From positions 13,983,563 through 14,047,562 of the forward strand of contig NC_071348.1 of NCBI RefSeq assembly GCF_027744825.2: 64,000 nt of DNA, read 5' to 3'. The notes under the pieces are model-generated. The model worked only from the letters and a program-made list of their open reading frames with translations, had not been told where the DNA came from and ran no database searches. The DNA is from Synchiropus splendidus. Taxonomy: Eukaryota > Chordata > Actinopteri > Syngnathiformes > Callionymidae. The position numbers were made by a program, and so were the translations under genes. Shown here one piece after another: positions 51,401-64,000 of this stretch (within the stretch, counting starts at the first letter, position 1; every line of letters starts with the position of its first letter).

Positions 51401-54400
51401 CTTACAGTATTCTCGCGGAAGGTGGAGAGTGACGGGCGAAATAACAAAACTGAATAACATATAGGACACAAAACACTGACTCATATGTCCATCACTCGGT
51501 TTTACTTATAGTTTCTCATCTTTTTTTACAGCACTTTCATGTGGCCCCTTGGGAAAAAAATTAATTGCGGCCCCCACTATTAGGTCACGGTGTAAACCTC
51601 CTGCATGAAAGACTGCATTCATCTTGTCCATGTTTCTAACACTGTCTTGCTCTGTCCTCGCTGCAGGATCTATGTGCTGTGGGCCTTTGTGGAGGTTACG
51701 ACCTCCGTGACCAAGACAGCGAAGAGGAAGGTGAGTCATTAGCTTCCTGGCTCACCAGACGACAGCGACACTATAGAGAGGTGAAGGGTGGTGACTTAAA
51801 ACAGTCATTCATATCATCTGGCCTTTTGTAACTTTCTCTGCTTCTTTAAGACGTTTACGAGCTTTATTTATAGCATGGGACAATGACATCGTACATTATT
51901 CAAACTGGGAGGTTTATAAGCCTATTGAGATTGATTATCCTCAGAGCAAGTGTGAAACAGAAACAGTATTATGCTGTCACGCAGAAGCCATCCAGTTTTT
52001 ATTGAATTTATTTCTGAGGATTTAACCAATGAACAAGTCAGAAACCAACAAGGATTCGGATTGGATCATTCCTTACTTCAGTAAACTCAATGCCAGGAAA
52101 GTATCTGGGCCCTGGAGTCTGGGGTGTTGTCAGGGCTGCAGACAGTTAGTCTTGGTCACCCGCCACCCTGGCTGGTGTCCCTCCCTTTATCAGGGTTTCC
52201 ATAGCGCGTAAACGATCGTGGCGCACCGCCACAGCTTAAATAAAAATAAAAATAATGATCTCTTTTCAAAGATCCAATGATTACATGATCAAACCTTTTG
52301 AAACAAAACACACGGAAAAGACAGCACATCATGGAGTGGACATGATCATGGTGTTTTTTTAGGTGTATTTTTAACGGATACAAATCCTGAAAGAGAAATA
52401 ATAAAACTGAAGTCCATTGCTCCCGGAACTCAAGTCTCGCATTCAGGCCAGAGGAGATGGACCGCATCATGGCGGCTGACTCACTTCTCATCAATAAAAA
52501 ACACTGTTAATAGTATTCTCTTGTCTCCAATTCAATAAATGTCAAATTCCTTGGCTCATTGAGCGCTTTAATATAAATAAACCACCAGAGATGTCATCAG
52601 TCTGATGTGAGAGTCTAAATATCGTGGCAGGATGAAGCTTGTTACAGTTAAAAACTGTGAAGAAACCTTCTGAGTGTCTCCGAACCTCTGTCAAAATATT
52701 TGGTAGGGAATGCGCATCATTTTTTACAGACCCTCAGAAGTGTGCGGTGGGCAGCATCAGCCTGGTTTTTTAATTGAAAATTAGCCGGCCTCTTCATCAG
52801 AAAGTCCAGTCTTGTAGGAATGTAACCGGTAGCCATGGAGGTCGGCGGCAGCTCCTGCTGGGTCACTGCGCTCTGCTCATTAATGGTCCCAGTTATGTGG
52901 CAGCTGTGTGTTTGATGTCACTTGGTGAGACAGACTTTTCCTGCTCTTGAGAAACAGTCATTAGGCCCGTGAGGGTCGACCCCTGTCTTTTTCCACTGGG
53001 TCTCCTTCACTCTCTGTTTCCCTGCGCTTGCCTCATCATTTACATCCAGGCTGGGAACATACAGCCACACCTGACATCACTGCAGGCCACAAAAACTGCA
53101 TTCATCTATACCACCAGCCATTTCGTGCAGACTGAGAGAAGTGGAGCGCAGATTTATGGTTTGGTCCCTTCTCAATAGAAACGTTTGTTCTGCCCTCGTG
53201 TCTGGGGTCTGCCAACCAGGCCAGTGCTTCTGTTATGGAATTAGATGGGAAACATTTGTAAAGAGCCACAAAAGGAGACACAAAAACTCTGCCTGGCATC
53301 TTAGAAAACATGCTGACTGGTATACAAATTTGCAGCGTAGCCCTCCATTTCATCCCTGATCGGACCATTTGTTCTGCACTTCCATGACACAGACTTCAGT
53401 GAATTTATCCATCTGCTCATAAGCTGTTGGCCTCAGACTGAATCCCTCCTAAGAAGGAGTGAACTGTGAGAGGTTCAGGATTTAGAACTTGGCCTTAAAA
53501 GAAAGGAACTCACCATGCAGCGAGGACTCACTTTCTGTGATTTGGAGGGGCATTTCTTCAAAGCACATCCTCCGCGTATTACACGGTCTCGTGGTTGCAT
53601 GTTTAACATTGCTGCTCACGTGATTGAGACTATTAGGCACCTGTGAAGTGTACAATATGTTGAGTGTAGTTATAAAACTGCACTTTCCAGGTATTTACAT
53701 TTGACATTTATACACTAGAAAAATTGAAAATTGTGGTCCCCCACAATCATGTGTGGCTTATGATGAAATATTTTATTATGTAGTCGCTGCAACAAAGTCT
53801 TGCTTCCAGGTGTGAAGTATCTCTACTCTAATCCTTTCTCTCTATATGTCCAGGTGACTGGTCGAAGGTCGAGGCAGACTTTTGAGCCAGAGCCTGTGGA
53901 TGGGGAGTGGTCACCATGGGGGGAGTGGTCAGAATGCTCGCAAACGTGCGGTTCTGGCGTGTCACAAAGAAGCAGGAAGTGTATGCCGCCGCCACCCCCA
54001 CAAAATCCACTGGTCTCTCTCTCATCACCTAGCTGGGCGGGCTACTCGCCAGGGGCAGTAGGAGGACCTCCTGTCTCACCCATGCGACCATACTACTCAT
54101 CCCGTTATCTAGTACCACACGCACCTTATCGCTCTCCTCCAATCTCCAGCAATCATAACCCTGGAGTTTCTCTGTTCTGGCATGGTCCTGAGGGACCTGG
54201 AGCAGCGCCTGTGCCTGGACAGGGGAACCGCTCACCTCCGTATTATCAACCAGACTTTGGGTCAACCAGTCCCCAGAGGTTGTCTCCCTATCAGTCTCCC
54301 TACCACCCATCTTCTCACGGACACCACCAGGCAAGTCGGGTCGCCAGGAGGCCGACCAATCCAGGTGCAGTGAGACCTGAAGGAGGCAGCAGCAGAAGGT

Positions 54401-56339
54401 CTGTCTCCAATAGTCGAGAGGGTTTCCAAGCCAGAAGGTTCGTTCTCAGGCTTTAAGAGTTGAAATCCATTGTTGTTTTTTTTTAAAAACTTTTAGAGTG
54501 TCAGTGTAAGCTTTGATGAGTACATACAGTTAAAATACAAAGTAATTTAAAGTGCACCAACAGAGCATGATGATACCTGGACTTGCTGACATTAGTGTTC
54601 AAGCTCTCCACTTCAATGGCGAGTGGAGTTCATAAAATATCAAGAATTAATTTATAATTTGCATTTCATAATGTACTCAGAGTGTGTCATCACTCTGTAA
54701 CAGACTAACAGTCTCAAAGCTAGAAAATGTACCGTAAAATGTACCGCTTTGCTGTGTAAATCTGACAACATTTTAAGATCTATGCATCTGTGCTTCCATC
54801 TGAGCAAGTTACATGAATATATCATTCTCCTAATGCTGGGTGATGTTAACAATTGCAACACGAGGAGAAAGTACATTTTAGACAGTCAACAACAGTGTGA
54901 CATAAACCTTTGCAACCTCCAACTTTGCACATTGCAATTTTTATCACTCGTTTCAATGTGCAATCCTCCATGTGGAGTTCTGTCAACGGGTCTCTTTGGG
55001 TATCGCAGAGCTTAGAAGACATGTGTTAGTTCTCACTAAAGGTCAAATGATTTGAAGGAACAAAGAATGATTGAAAAGGAATTTTTACATTTGCTTTGCT
55101 CAGCACCCTGAGCAGGCCAGTTCCAGGAAAGTGACTGCATCACACAGGAAATGAGTTTTGCATGACCAGCAGAAGAATACAATCATTTGTTGGAAAAGCT
55201 TTGCCAAACATATGGGTGTTACCATGCCAACTTAAGTATGATAAACCTTACATTACTCAGTTTACTCACAAGACTGCATGTTATCACTGTAGGTCTGTCT
55301 TTTCTACTGATAATGAAGTTGTGTGTTGTGCCACTGTAAGTCGCAGAAATAAGAGGTTGCACTGTTAAGTAACCCCTTTCAGTCAAAGATTCGTGACTGT
55401 TAGAAGTATTGAGAGGGTTTGAGCAACAGCAGCAACCATGGATTTGGAGTTTAATAGATGACCCTCCGTATGTCCGGTTTCTTTTGTTTCATTACATCAT
55501 TACTTCTGTTTAATGTCAAGCCAGCAGGCTTCAGTACACTGGCCCTCAACACTTGCTCCATGTAACTCATAACCATACTGGACAAGTGCAGATCTGGATC
55601 ATGTCCTCTCTCGCTGCCACAGACTTGATTTCTCCTCATAAATGCTTGATAGTCTCTTCATCTGTATTTTTTCATTCCTGCCCTCAGGTCTTCTCCGATA
55701 CGTCCAGGCCAGTTTGGTTATGGAAAAGTTCCCTTCTCGCTGCCATTGCACCGGCCCAACCGACAAGCTCGCCACACTCTGAACAGCACCGAAGCTCCGA
55801 TCTCATCCACAGGATCTGCTGTCAGTAGAGATGATGCACCAGATGCTGAAGATGTGAGGAGCAGTGATGACGACAGGGAGGAAAGAAATACACCGCAGGA
55901 GAATTCAGAATCAGCCCTTGCTTCTTCTGAGTCACCGATACCTACCAGCACACCTCGCTCTCGAACCAAAACTGAGCACGGGAGGAACAGGGAGCGAGGC
56001 CACTCTGTCTTCTCCTCCCCTCACTCCTCTTCATCTTCTGTGATATCCAGTCGGCGGGCGTTTGACTGGCAGTCTGTCACAGCACCTCCGCCACCATTCC
56101 CCTCCCACTCACACCACAACGTACCTTCCATCGGGTCACGTTATTCCTCGCCTTTGCACCGAGGAACCCCGGTACTCAGAGACAGAGAGCACCATCAAAG
56201 TATCAGTCATCAGGCTCAGCACTCCAGAAATGTCTACCCACTGCAGCATTCCCACGTCCCACTCATGGGAGCTGGAGAAACTCCTCGCACCTTCAAATGC
56301 TCCGGTCCAGAGACAGAGTATCGCAGGTGCTTCACGCAG
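48421..56339 (+). CDS. adamtsl4: ADAMTS-like protein 4 (5' part; gene runs off the window)
   Basis: Secreted matrix glycoprotein linked in human to fibrillin microfibrils and lens suspension. Coding exons seen: 48421-48443, 51667-51730, 53854-54437, 55688-56339; 1323 nt, 441 codons, phases closed. Residues 1 to about 20 form a signal peptide ([18 protein letters not shown]), followed by a basic stretch ([14 protein letters not shown]). The first thrombospondin type 1 repeat starts at about 45 ([18 protein letters not shown]) with WxxWxxW and CSxTCG glycosylation motifs. A long Pro/Ser-rich disordered segment contains the diagnostic block [23 protein letters not shown] near 225, matching human IKPGMFGYGRVPFALPLHR. 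The last exon ends [15 protein letters not shown], matching human PRCSGESEQLRACSQ. The spacer and C-terminal repeats lie beyond 64000. The start is the first ATG of the leader, with A at -3; the tiny 23-nt first exon is the least certain part. Confidence 0.92.
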
Positions 56340-59300
56340 GTAAAGTCAAATCTTTTTGAAGGTCCACCTCTAACTGTCTGATGGCTTGAAGTGATGCAGT
56401 CTGATACTCTTGTCCCATGTGGCTAGCATTGCCACCAACCCTTCACAATCCTTACGTAGGGAAATAATAATAATAATAAGGCTTTGACCAACACATGAAT
56501 GCATGTGTCACTAGGTCAGATTTGTCGCCAAAAAAAAAACATTGGACAAGCTTGTTTCCATTACAAGAGATTTTTCCAGTATTATGTTCTGCCACTTTCG
56601 GTATTGGGTTGAATTGTCTGTGGCGGAGCATGTGAGGGGCCCTGCACAGGTGAGTTTATGTCTTCCGCCTCTACACCACATTGCAGAATGCAAGCTCCAA
56701 GTTGAATATATTGCGACAGACGTCGTGCATTTTGACAAGCTATGTAGAGTACGTATATTAATCCAAATTACATCCGCTTGCTCTGTCTTGTGCTGCCTTC
56801 ACTGAGCATGTGCATCATTTCAAATCACTTCTCCATAAGTTAATTTTCCCTTATTTTTTTCCCTATTTCTTACTGACTTCTGAGCGTGAAATAAGTTCTC
56901 TACAGTCTGGGCTACAGAGACAAATATAAGAGCCTCAGTTGGAGTTTTCCTGCCTGGTGCCCCACTCCTGATACCGTAGAGCTTCCTCCTCGGTCGTCCC
57001 GTTTCCTCTTACCCAGCACATCTCAACTCAGGAGTGAGGATGACAACAGACGCACCAGTTTCTTTTCTGTCAGTGTTACTATCTGCTACCTTTGTTTTTC
57101 AAATGCTCAGTAGTCACTCACCTCCTCCTGCTTGCGGCGACTTGTTTCACCCTCCTCTGTATATAGCCTGCAGTCTTGCTTGATTTATATGAGCAGCATG
57201 TGTTGAAGGGAGCACTTTGATGGCAGTAAACTGAGACGGTGAAGGTCAGCAGCGTGTATTTGATCGGTTGATCATTCCCCAACACCAACACTGGCTGGTT
57301 GTCCATGAGCACTGAGACGGAAACTCAGCGCTGGAACCGCCATTGCTTGGGGTCTTGTGTTTATTCTGGGTCACAACCAGGATACACACCTCTGCTATGA
57401 GTCTTTGCATATGATGACACCAGCACGTGTCTGCAGCTGGTGTGTTGATGACAACGAAATAGCTGCAAGACCAGCTGGACGTCTTATGTGTGGCGTGTTC
57501 CTGACTTTATCTAAATCGCTGAAACGTCCTGGAGATCTCTAGTTGGAGTGATGATTGGGGTTGTGACCTGCGACGCACCTCACAGTGAGAAGTGCATCTG
57601 TAGCAAGTGTGTGTTCACAATGATCATGTCAGCTATGCTAACTCACACAGCAACAGGTGAAGCGCTGAGGTCACTCCAAGTCGAGACAGGAATGCCATGC
57701 TTCAGTTCACTCAATTAAAAGTGAGATTAAGAGTGAAAAATGTTGATGAGATTTTTTTTTCCAAAGCCTGTCAGGAAGACACAGACAAGGCTTTACATGG
57801 CAAATTCCAATCTTAATATGGTTTAATTCCAGCAGCACACGCCAGAAATCTCAATTTCATAGAGGCTATTTTTACCTTCACAGCCTTAATTTTCAAAAAA
57901 TAAAACAGTAGGAGCAACCGCCCCAGGTAACCCACGGTTGCTAACTAACTAACAACACCATGTCAAGATGCTACTGCTTGAATTGCCTTGATCCACTTTC
58001 TCACTGTAACAGAAAGGCCAACTGAGTTACTGGAATGCAAAATATATCCCCCCAAACTCTAGAGACACCTTGTTATTCAACCAGAGGGAGTTTTGTTCTC
58101 AAGTCTGCGGAGATCCACAGGACATGTTTTGTCTACTTCACAAGCCATGGTACAGTTGATGTCATCGAAAGCCCCTCACTGACATTAGATGGTGCTTTCT
58201 GTGACAATTGGTGATGAAAATAAAAACAAGGACGGTGATGCGATAACACATCTGCTTCTCATTTCCCAGCAGCAGTAGCTGCTGCTTGTTTCCATGCTTG
58301 ACTGCCTCCGACATATGGCCTTCTATTCTCAGCCTTCAAAATCAATTTTACCTTTTTCACCCTGAGAAAATGGACCATTGATGGGAAGACAGATTGATGC
58401 TCAGACAGTCTTTTCTATTTTTACCTCAGAATTGAATGCCGTCCACATCTAGTGATGGTAAATGTGTTTTATAAAAGAAACTATTGTTTTGTGCCCCCAG
58501 GCTTTACATCTACAATCGAGTTGGGTGGAGATAATGTCCTCCTTTTGTTTCATGGAAATCGATCATAAGTCAGTGATGGACGCAACACTCCAGCATAGAT
58601 TTGATCACAGGCACCAAAATAGTCAGGACACGTGACTTGGTTGTTATGTGGCGCGGCCTCTTCTGTCAAGGGTAGGGTGATTAGATTGGGTCCAAGTGAA
58701 TACGCACACTTGTGCGTTTAACTGGTTGTGTCTGTGACCGGCTCTCATCATGTGGAAGTCGACACTTGAGGTTGGCACTCATTTGCCCTTGACTTCAGAT
58801 AATTCACCAGAGCTGCCTTCTCTTTTTCATCCCGCTCTCTTCTCTCCACCGCTACATGACTTGGTGTGATACTCCCTCTGTTGAAGCAGATTTAGTCGCT
58901 GGCAAAAATAAGACCTTTTTCATGCCAGCAGTGCTAATAGCAGTCCGATGATGGCCAGGCTTGACTCATGAGGTTACGCATCGACCGGCCAACTCTCTGT
59001 TTGCTTTCTTTAGTCCTGCAAGAGTCTGTTTTTACTTCCACATTTGTGATGATTAAACATAGGCTTCAAGTGTTGATGAACCGAGGACGTTGCCTGGGCA
59101 TGTATCTGCTGTACATGTGTGTGTTTCTGAGAGTGTGACACATCCTATTATCTGTAACACGCAGTGCCTGTGGCACATTAGGTTTATGATGTTGTTATGT
59201 TTTATCTGTTGCGCAGAAGCCACCAAAGGAAGTTATGAAGGAAATGAGGAGGTTGTTAGGGGAAGTTAAGAGTGTGTGAGATTTCAAGCCGGAGTGAAGG

Positions 59301-62300
59301 TAAAATGGTTGTGGACATGAGAAGAAAAAGACAGGTAGTTGAACATAGAAGAAGGCTGCACCATTCTTTCAGTTTCCTTCAGTTGTCACCATATCCACAC
59401 GTTGCCATGAAGTAAATATTTAGCGTGATGCTGGAGTTTGCAGTGCGCCAGCAGATAAGATGTGTCCACAAGATGAAGTGCTCTCAGATGTAATATGTGA
59501 GTGTGTATCATTCTGGCAAACAAGTGGGTTTGTCTGAAGGATGCTGTTAAAGATGGATAAACAACGCGACCACTGCTTCTGAAGTGTAGATGCGACCTGG
59601 GATTTTTGCAAGCTCTTCCCCTTTATAATGCAGTTGGAAGTGAAAGGTATCCATCTGCTGTAATCTGTGACCCACAAGAGTCTGATATTCATGTGTTTTG
59701 CTGGATGTACAATCAATGTTGGTTAGAATGGATAAATGAAAAGACATTTTTTTGGTGGAGAAAAGTTGTGACTTATGTATTTTTTTAAATGTCAGTGAGA
59801 CTATATGAGTTATACCTGCCCGTCTCGTACCGTCCTATTTTATGTGAGTTAATATGAAGGACATCATTTTCCTTTATTTCTCTGCACGCTCAACTGAAAG
59901 AGTTGTCCTAAATATTTTCAACTTTGACATCGGCTTAAGGCTCTAACAGTCTAATAGCTGTGGCGTCATCACACAGGAAACCTGTTATTCCAACTATCAA
60001 CACAGAGCCACACTCCTGCGCTCTAATAACAGTGTCCAGATGTGAAACAAAGTGTGCTCTCCAGGTGACATGCAAGCCCAGAAGTGTTGCTGTATAGTAC
60101 ACAATACAGCTTTGACTCCTTCTGGCTGATCTGGTCTGTCTCCACATTTCTGCTTTAACAAGCCGGGTTGCTGGCCTCGCTACAAAAACCAGATATCACT
60201 GCTAGTTAAAAACCATTTATTTTAGCTTCTGTGTGTGCCCAGTTCCCACAATATTTATTTTTGTACCCCTTTTCTGTGTGTGTGTCAGGGCGGGGCTTTT
60301 GCTTAAAAATAAATTCTGTCGTTAAAACTGGATTGCTTCGACTTTTTAAGTTGTACACCACTGCAAAATCACTGGCTCCAATGAGGCTCTGTCTATAAAA
60401 TCGCTGTAAACGGGCTGGATGGTTTCAGGAGGTCTGAATTTTACTCATAAAATGCATCACTTAACACACCGTCATTGTTCCAACACTGAAAGTATGTGCT
60501 GAATTGACCTGGCATTATATCCACAGCCTGAAAGAGTTCAGATGTAAGTGCTCTGGTTTCATTCATGGTTGTTTAGGAAACAGTGTTTATCCATTTCTCT
60601 AAAGTTCCTCCTTCTTGTCAAGATAAGCCCATAAATCTTAAATCGGAAATGAGTCACAACTTGGGAAATTTTAACCTAGAAACCTACATACTTGCAGGGT
60701 GTTATTATCACCAACACAATATCTGCTACACTGTTAGCCATGGATTTATAGTGGTTTAGTCTTTTTAATGCTGAGGATAATGGCCATTGCAGGCAGTGTC
60801 TCGAGGCACACTTAGACTCCCTGCTTCACCATCATATCACAACTGTTGAACTGACAGTGCGGCTATCAGGTGACGGAATGTTGTGAATGTCTTCAGTGTA
60901 GGAGTGGGCAATATCGAAATATATTGTATTAGCTTTGCTTTTACAGAATAAAATATTTTTTATATTTTCACAGTCTTACATATATGGCAAGTTTCTGTCC
61001 AGTGCAACCATATCCATACTACAAGTAAAAAAATAACATTGAAAAAAATGACATTTTAAAACTTCCTAAAACAATTTTTGTTCAAATTGTCAGTTCTGCC
61101 AACATGTGTGTAAACATACCAAAGGATAAAAGACACACTGCTTTCGACTGCTGCTTTCGATAAACATAAAGCGCTGTCTAATATCAGTGGAGGCACGACT
61201 GTTTTCCTTCTTCAACACTGTCATCTTAACAGCATTTATGTGCACCAAAGCACTAAAGAGTCAAATGATAATGCAGACGTAAGTAACCCTGATCGTTTTT
61301 AACACATAAATATCAAGCTGCTATGAAAGCCAAAATCTAAGACAAAATATTGCCTAAACTATATATGTAATGAATTACAAGCAATGTAATATAACTTATA
61401 CAAGGCAAGGAAAGTAGGTTATTAGATTACATTAGATGTCCTTTATGTAAGTGTAAAATTGAGTTAGAATCTGACTTGAGTGAGTGGTGCCTAAATTGAA
61501 CAAGAGATATTGGGCGCCCTGTTTTTCGCGCTAGACTCCCTAAATTTCTGATCAATAGATCCTCTGTAGTGCACTAACCGTAGTGTTCATACTGGTACTG
61601 ACATAGCCATGGGCGCCATATTTGTTTTCAGGTTCAGACACAAGACTGATTGCTGTCAACGGTCGTTTTGTCAGATCAGCGTTTCACCCGAGAGACAGAA
61701 AGAAATGAAGAAATAACAGTCCAGCGCTATGACGCGTGCACTCCCGCAGTCCATCACGTTTAAATAAAATATATATATATTTTTTAATTTCAGCCTGGTC
61801 ACTTTTTGCATTTGCCTCCCCACTTCTCAAAACAAAACTGGCATTTGATTTGTCGATGCGGCATGAAAGAGGTGGCTGACGCTGTTGTGAGTTTTACTAG
61901 TTTTACTACTGAGGTAAACCTTGAGGCTTTAGGAATGTAAATAAAGGATTGAAATAAAACGTCTTGCTAATCATTAGCTGCCAAGCATTCAACTCATCAA
62001 AATGAGTTGAATTTCCTGAATATTTTTGATGCCATCGTCCCGTCGTCGCTCAGGAAAAACCACATCCAAATACCACCCAAGAGTTCGACAGTAATTTTCC
62101 AACAAACAAGGTCTGGAAAAGTCTGTATGTTTAGGGACTAATTCGTTGCTGCTTGTCCTGTAGGGGCAGCCTCATATCCAGCTGATGTTTTTTCCCAGCA
62201 TGGGGCCTCATCCTTCAGCCGCTTGTGTTGTTGATGGATGAACAGAGTTTCCTCTGGAGGACTCCTGACTTCCTCGCAGGGTCAAGGCAGGGCCCTGGGT

Positions 62301-64000
62301 GTCGCCTGCAAATCACCAACTCTGTCTCAGTCTCAAGATTAGCCCCAGAATGTTAATCTCAGAGGACAAACACATGTTGCACCTTAGCTTTTAAACAAGC
62401 TCACGCTTATTGACTTGTCACGGATTTCTGCGTGTGTGTACGCTGTCATGTGACGTGTGTGATGTGTTGCTGCAGGGTTGATTCTCATGCTTTGTCTGCG
62501 AAAGTCTGCAGTAATACCTGAGGAATGACCGTCCAACGCGAAGCTGTGGTAGTGAGGAGATGTGGCCAGCTCTGCAGGCAGGGACTTGTGTTTGGGAATG
62601 ATACTGAAACGTCACCTGCAGAAAAAACATGTGGTGAAAGGTTCTAAATGGCCTGCTCCTACCCAAACTCATTAGTCTTGTCTCTCTCTGTTTGTTTTTC
62701 ACATTTCAGTGTGATGCTTGATCAGTGAGCACTTGACTTGTGTGTTTATTGCCTGTGGTATTTAGTATCTACGTGTGTGTGTGTCACCCTGCCCCCCAAA
62801 ACCTTTGTGCCTTTATATATGACCCCCCACCAGACTCCCCCGGTAGTTGAACACATCTAGAACTTTCACAGCTCCCATACGAAAACACTGACTCTCTGTG
62901 TTTCGCCAGCTGTGTTCACTTTACTTTCACCTGCTCCCAGACGATATCTGACTTTCCGTCTTCGCCACATCACTTCATGCCTGTTTGTGTACAGATTGTC
63001 AAGCTGCTGTGTGCTTCGAAGGAAATCATTCAAATGTTTATTATTGGAGGAATTCCTTGCGAACTGGAACTTTCTGAGTTTCAGTCAAAGCAGGAGTATT
63101 GACGTGAGTGGACTGACTCACTTAAACTAAACTACATATTCCATCCATTGGCGTCACTGACCACTATAGGAGTGTATAGAACCCACAGCAGCCATTGGAA
63201 AACTTCAAGAAGGAGTTGTTCAAATTCTAAAGGCACACTTCTTAAGCCTCTTTGCCTAGACTGCAGCCCCTCCAACTCTACCTCATATGAGCCTAGCAAC
63301 AGTGATGCTTTTTATTTGTTTGTTTTTATGGAAATGAAGAATGCCCTCTTGTGCACCAGGTGGAATCAGGTCCACAGACTCTGAAAAAGGTTCACGAGAA
63401 AACTGTTTTTAGATGTTATCTTAGCTCGTGTTACGTTGTGCTGATTTCTGCTTTCTGACTAATGTAACACTAAAATGTTTCTTCCTTTAAATGTGTCAAG
63501 TCAGTATTTATAACTGGAATTATGACAGCAATGTTCTGCAAAGTCCAATGTCAGCAGCAGACTCATCGTTGACATCCAGACCATGTCACGCAGCCTTTGT
63601 TGCATGCTAAACCCTCTGTTTCCTCTCTTTTCAAATAGCAGCGGAGGGGAGCATGTTAAACACAAAATAAATGTCCAAACAAAGGCCTCTCTGATCAGAT
63701 TTTGCCTTAAAACTAAATAGTAAATAAACAAGCGTATATGTTTGTCAATGGAACAGCAAAGGTTTGTCATTTCATGTTATATTGGGGGAAGGACAGCTAT
63801 TTCTGGGGATGTGGATTTTCACCTCCCTGAGAGCAGCTGAATTTAAATTTGTGTATGAGGTACAGCTGTGGGAACAGTTGAGTGTGTGTCGTCTAGAAAA
63901 GCGAAGTGCAGAGTCGATATAACAAAAAAATAAATAAATAAAAACCAGATATAAATGTACAAAATAAAACAAGATGAGGACCTTAAACAATGCATTGTTT
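56340..64000 (+). other. adamtsl4: adamtsl4 intron 4, truncated by window end
   Basis: At least 7.66 kb with donor GTAAAG. The next expected exon (cysteine-rich spacer, human CAAFNSQEFMGQLYQWEPF) was searched for by eye and not found. Some diverged repeat-like DNA and an AT-rich stretch near 60900-61400 were noted, but no gene on either strand. Confidence 0.7.

Noticed and set aside
53800..53853. Open frame extending upstream of adamtsl4 exon 3
   Set aside because: It is intron sequence: a polypyrimidine tract and CAG acceptor end at 53853 and the family sequence begins after it.

Overview
The window is animal nuclear DNA, almost certainly from a teleost fish. Genes are split into many short exons with GT-AG introns. 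The four recognisable proteins are vertebrate orthologues, and the dispersed repeats (several LINE remnants, a Harbinger-like MITE, common fish repeats) are of teleost type. No bacterial-style operon, CRISPR array or rRNA gene was seen.

Layout, all genes on the + strand: a LINE remnant at the left edge; prpf3 (coding 2237-7766, 16 coding exons, 684 aa), the U4/U6 snRNP protein PRP3; rprd2 (8414-22594, 10 coding exons, 1162 aa), an RNA polymerase II CTD-interacting protein whose 9.6-kb first intron holds most of the local mobile DNA; tars2 (25382-34510, 18 coding exons, 690 aa), mitochondrial threonyl-tRNA synthetase; a 13.7-kb stretch with no supported gene; and the 5' part of adamtsl4 (48421 onward, four coding exons to 56339, running off the right edge inside an intron longer than 7.6 kb). 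Every exon junction was placed by matching reading phase to the known family, and all phases close without a frameshift.

The order and orientation prpf3-rprd2-tars2-adamtsl4 match human 1q21.3. ECM1, which lies between TARS2 and ADAMTSL4 in human, was not found here. The genes do not form a pathway: prpf3 acts in splicing, rprd2 in transcription, tars2 in mitochondrial translation and adamtsl4 in the extracellular matrix.

The most notable observation is in tars2. The aminoacylation core keeps its zinc ligands and class II motifs, but all four canonical residues of the N2 proofreading site (HxxxH and CxxxH) are replaced. The predicted enzyme is a mitochondrial ThrRS that charges tRNA but cannot edit in cis. 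Its leader also has a short upstream ORF whose stop overlaps the main start as ATGA, and two perfect CRE palindromes just upstream. Other points are a lysine/glutamate-rich helix inserted after the CID of Rprd2, a 626-bp Harbinger-like MITE with clear TIRs and TAA duplications, and a TATA-driven adamtsl4 leader carrying an uninterrupted A tract.
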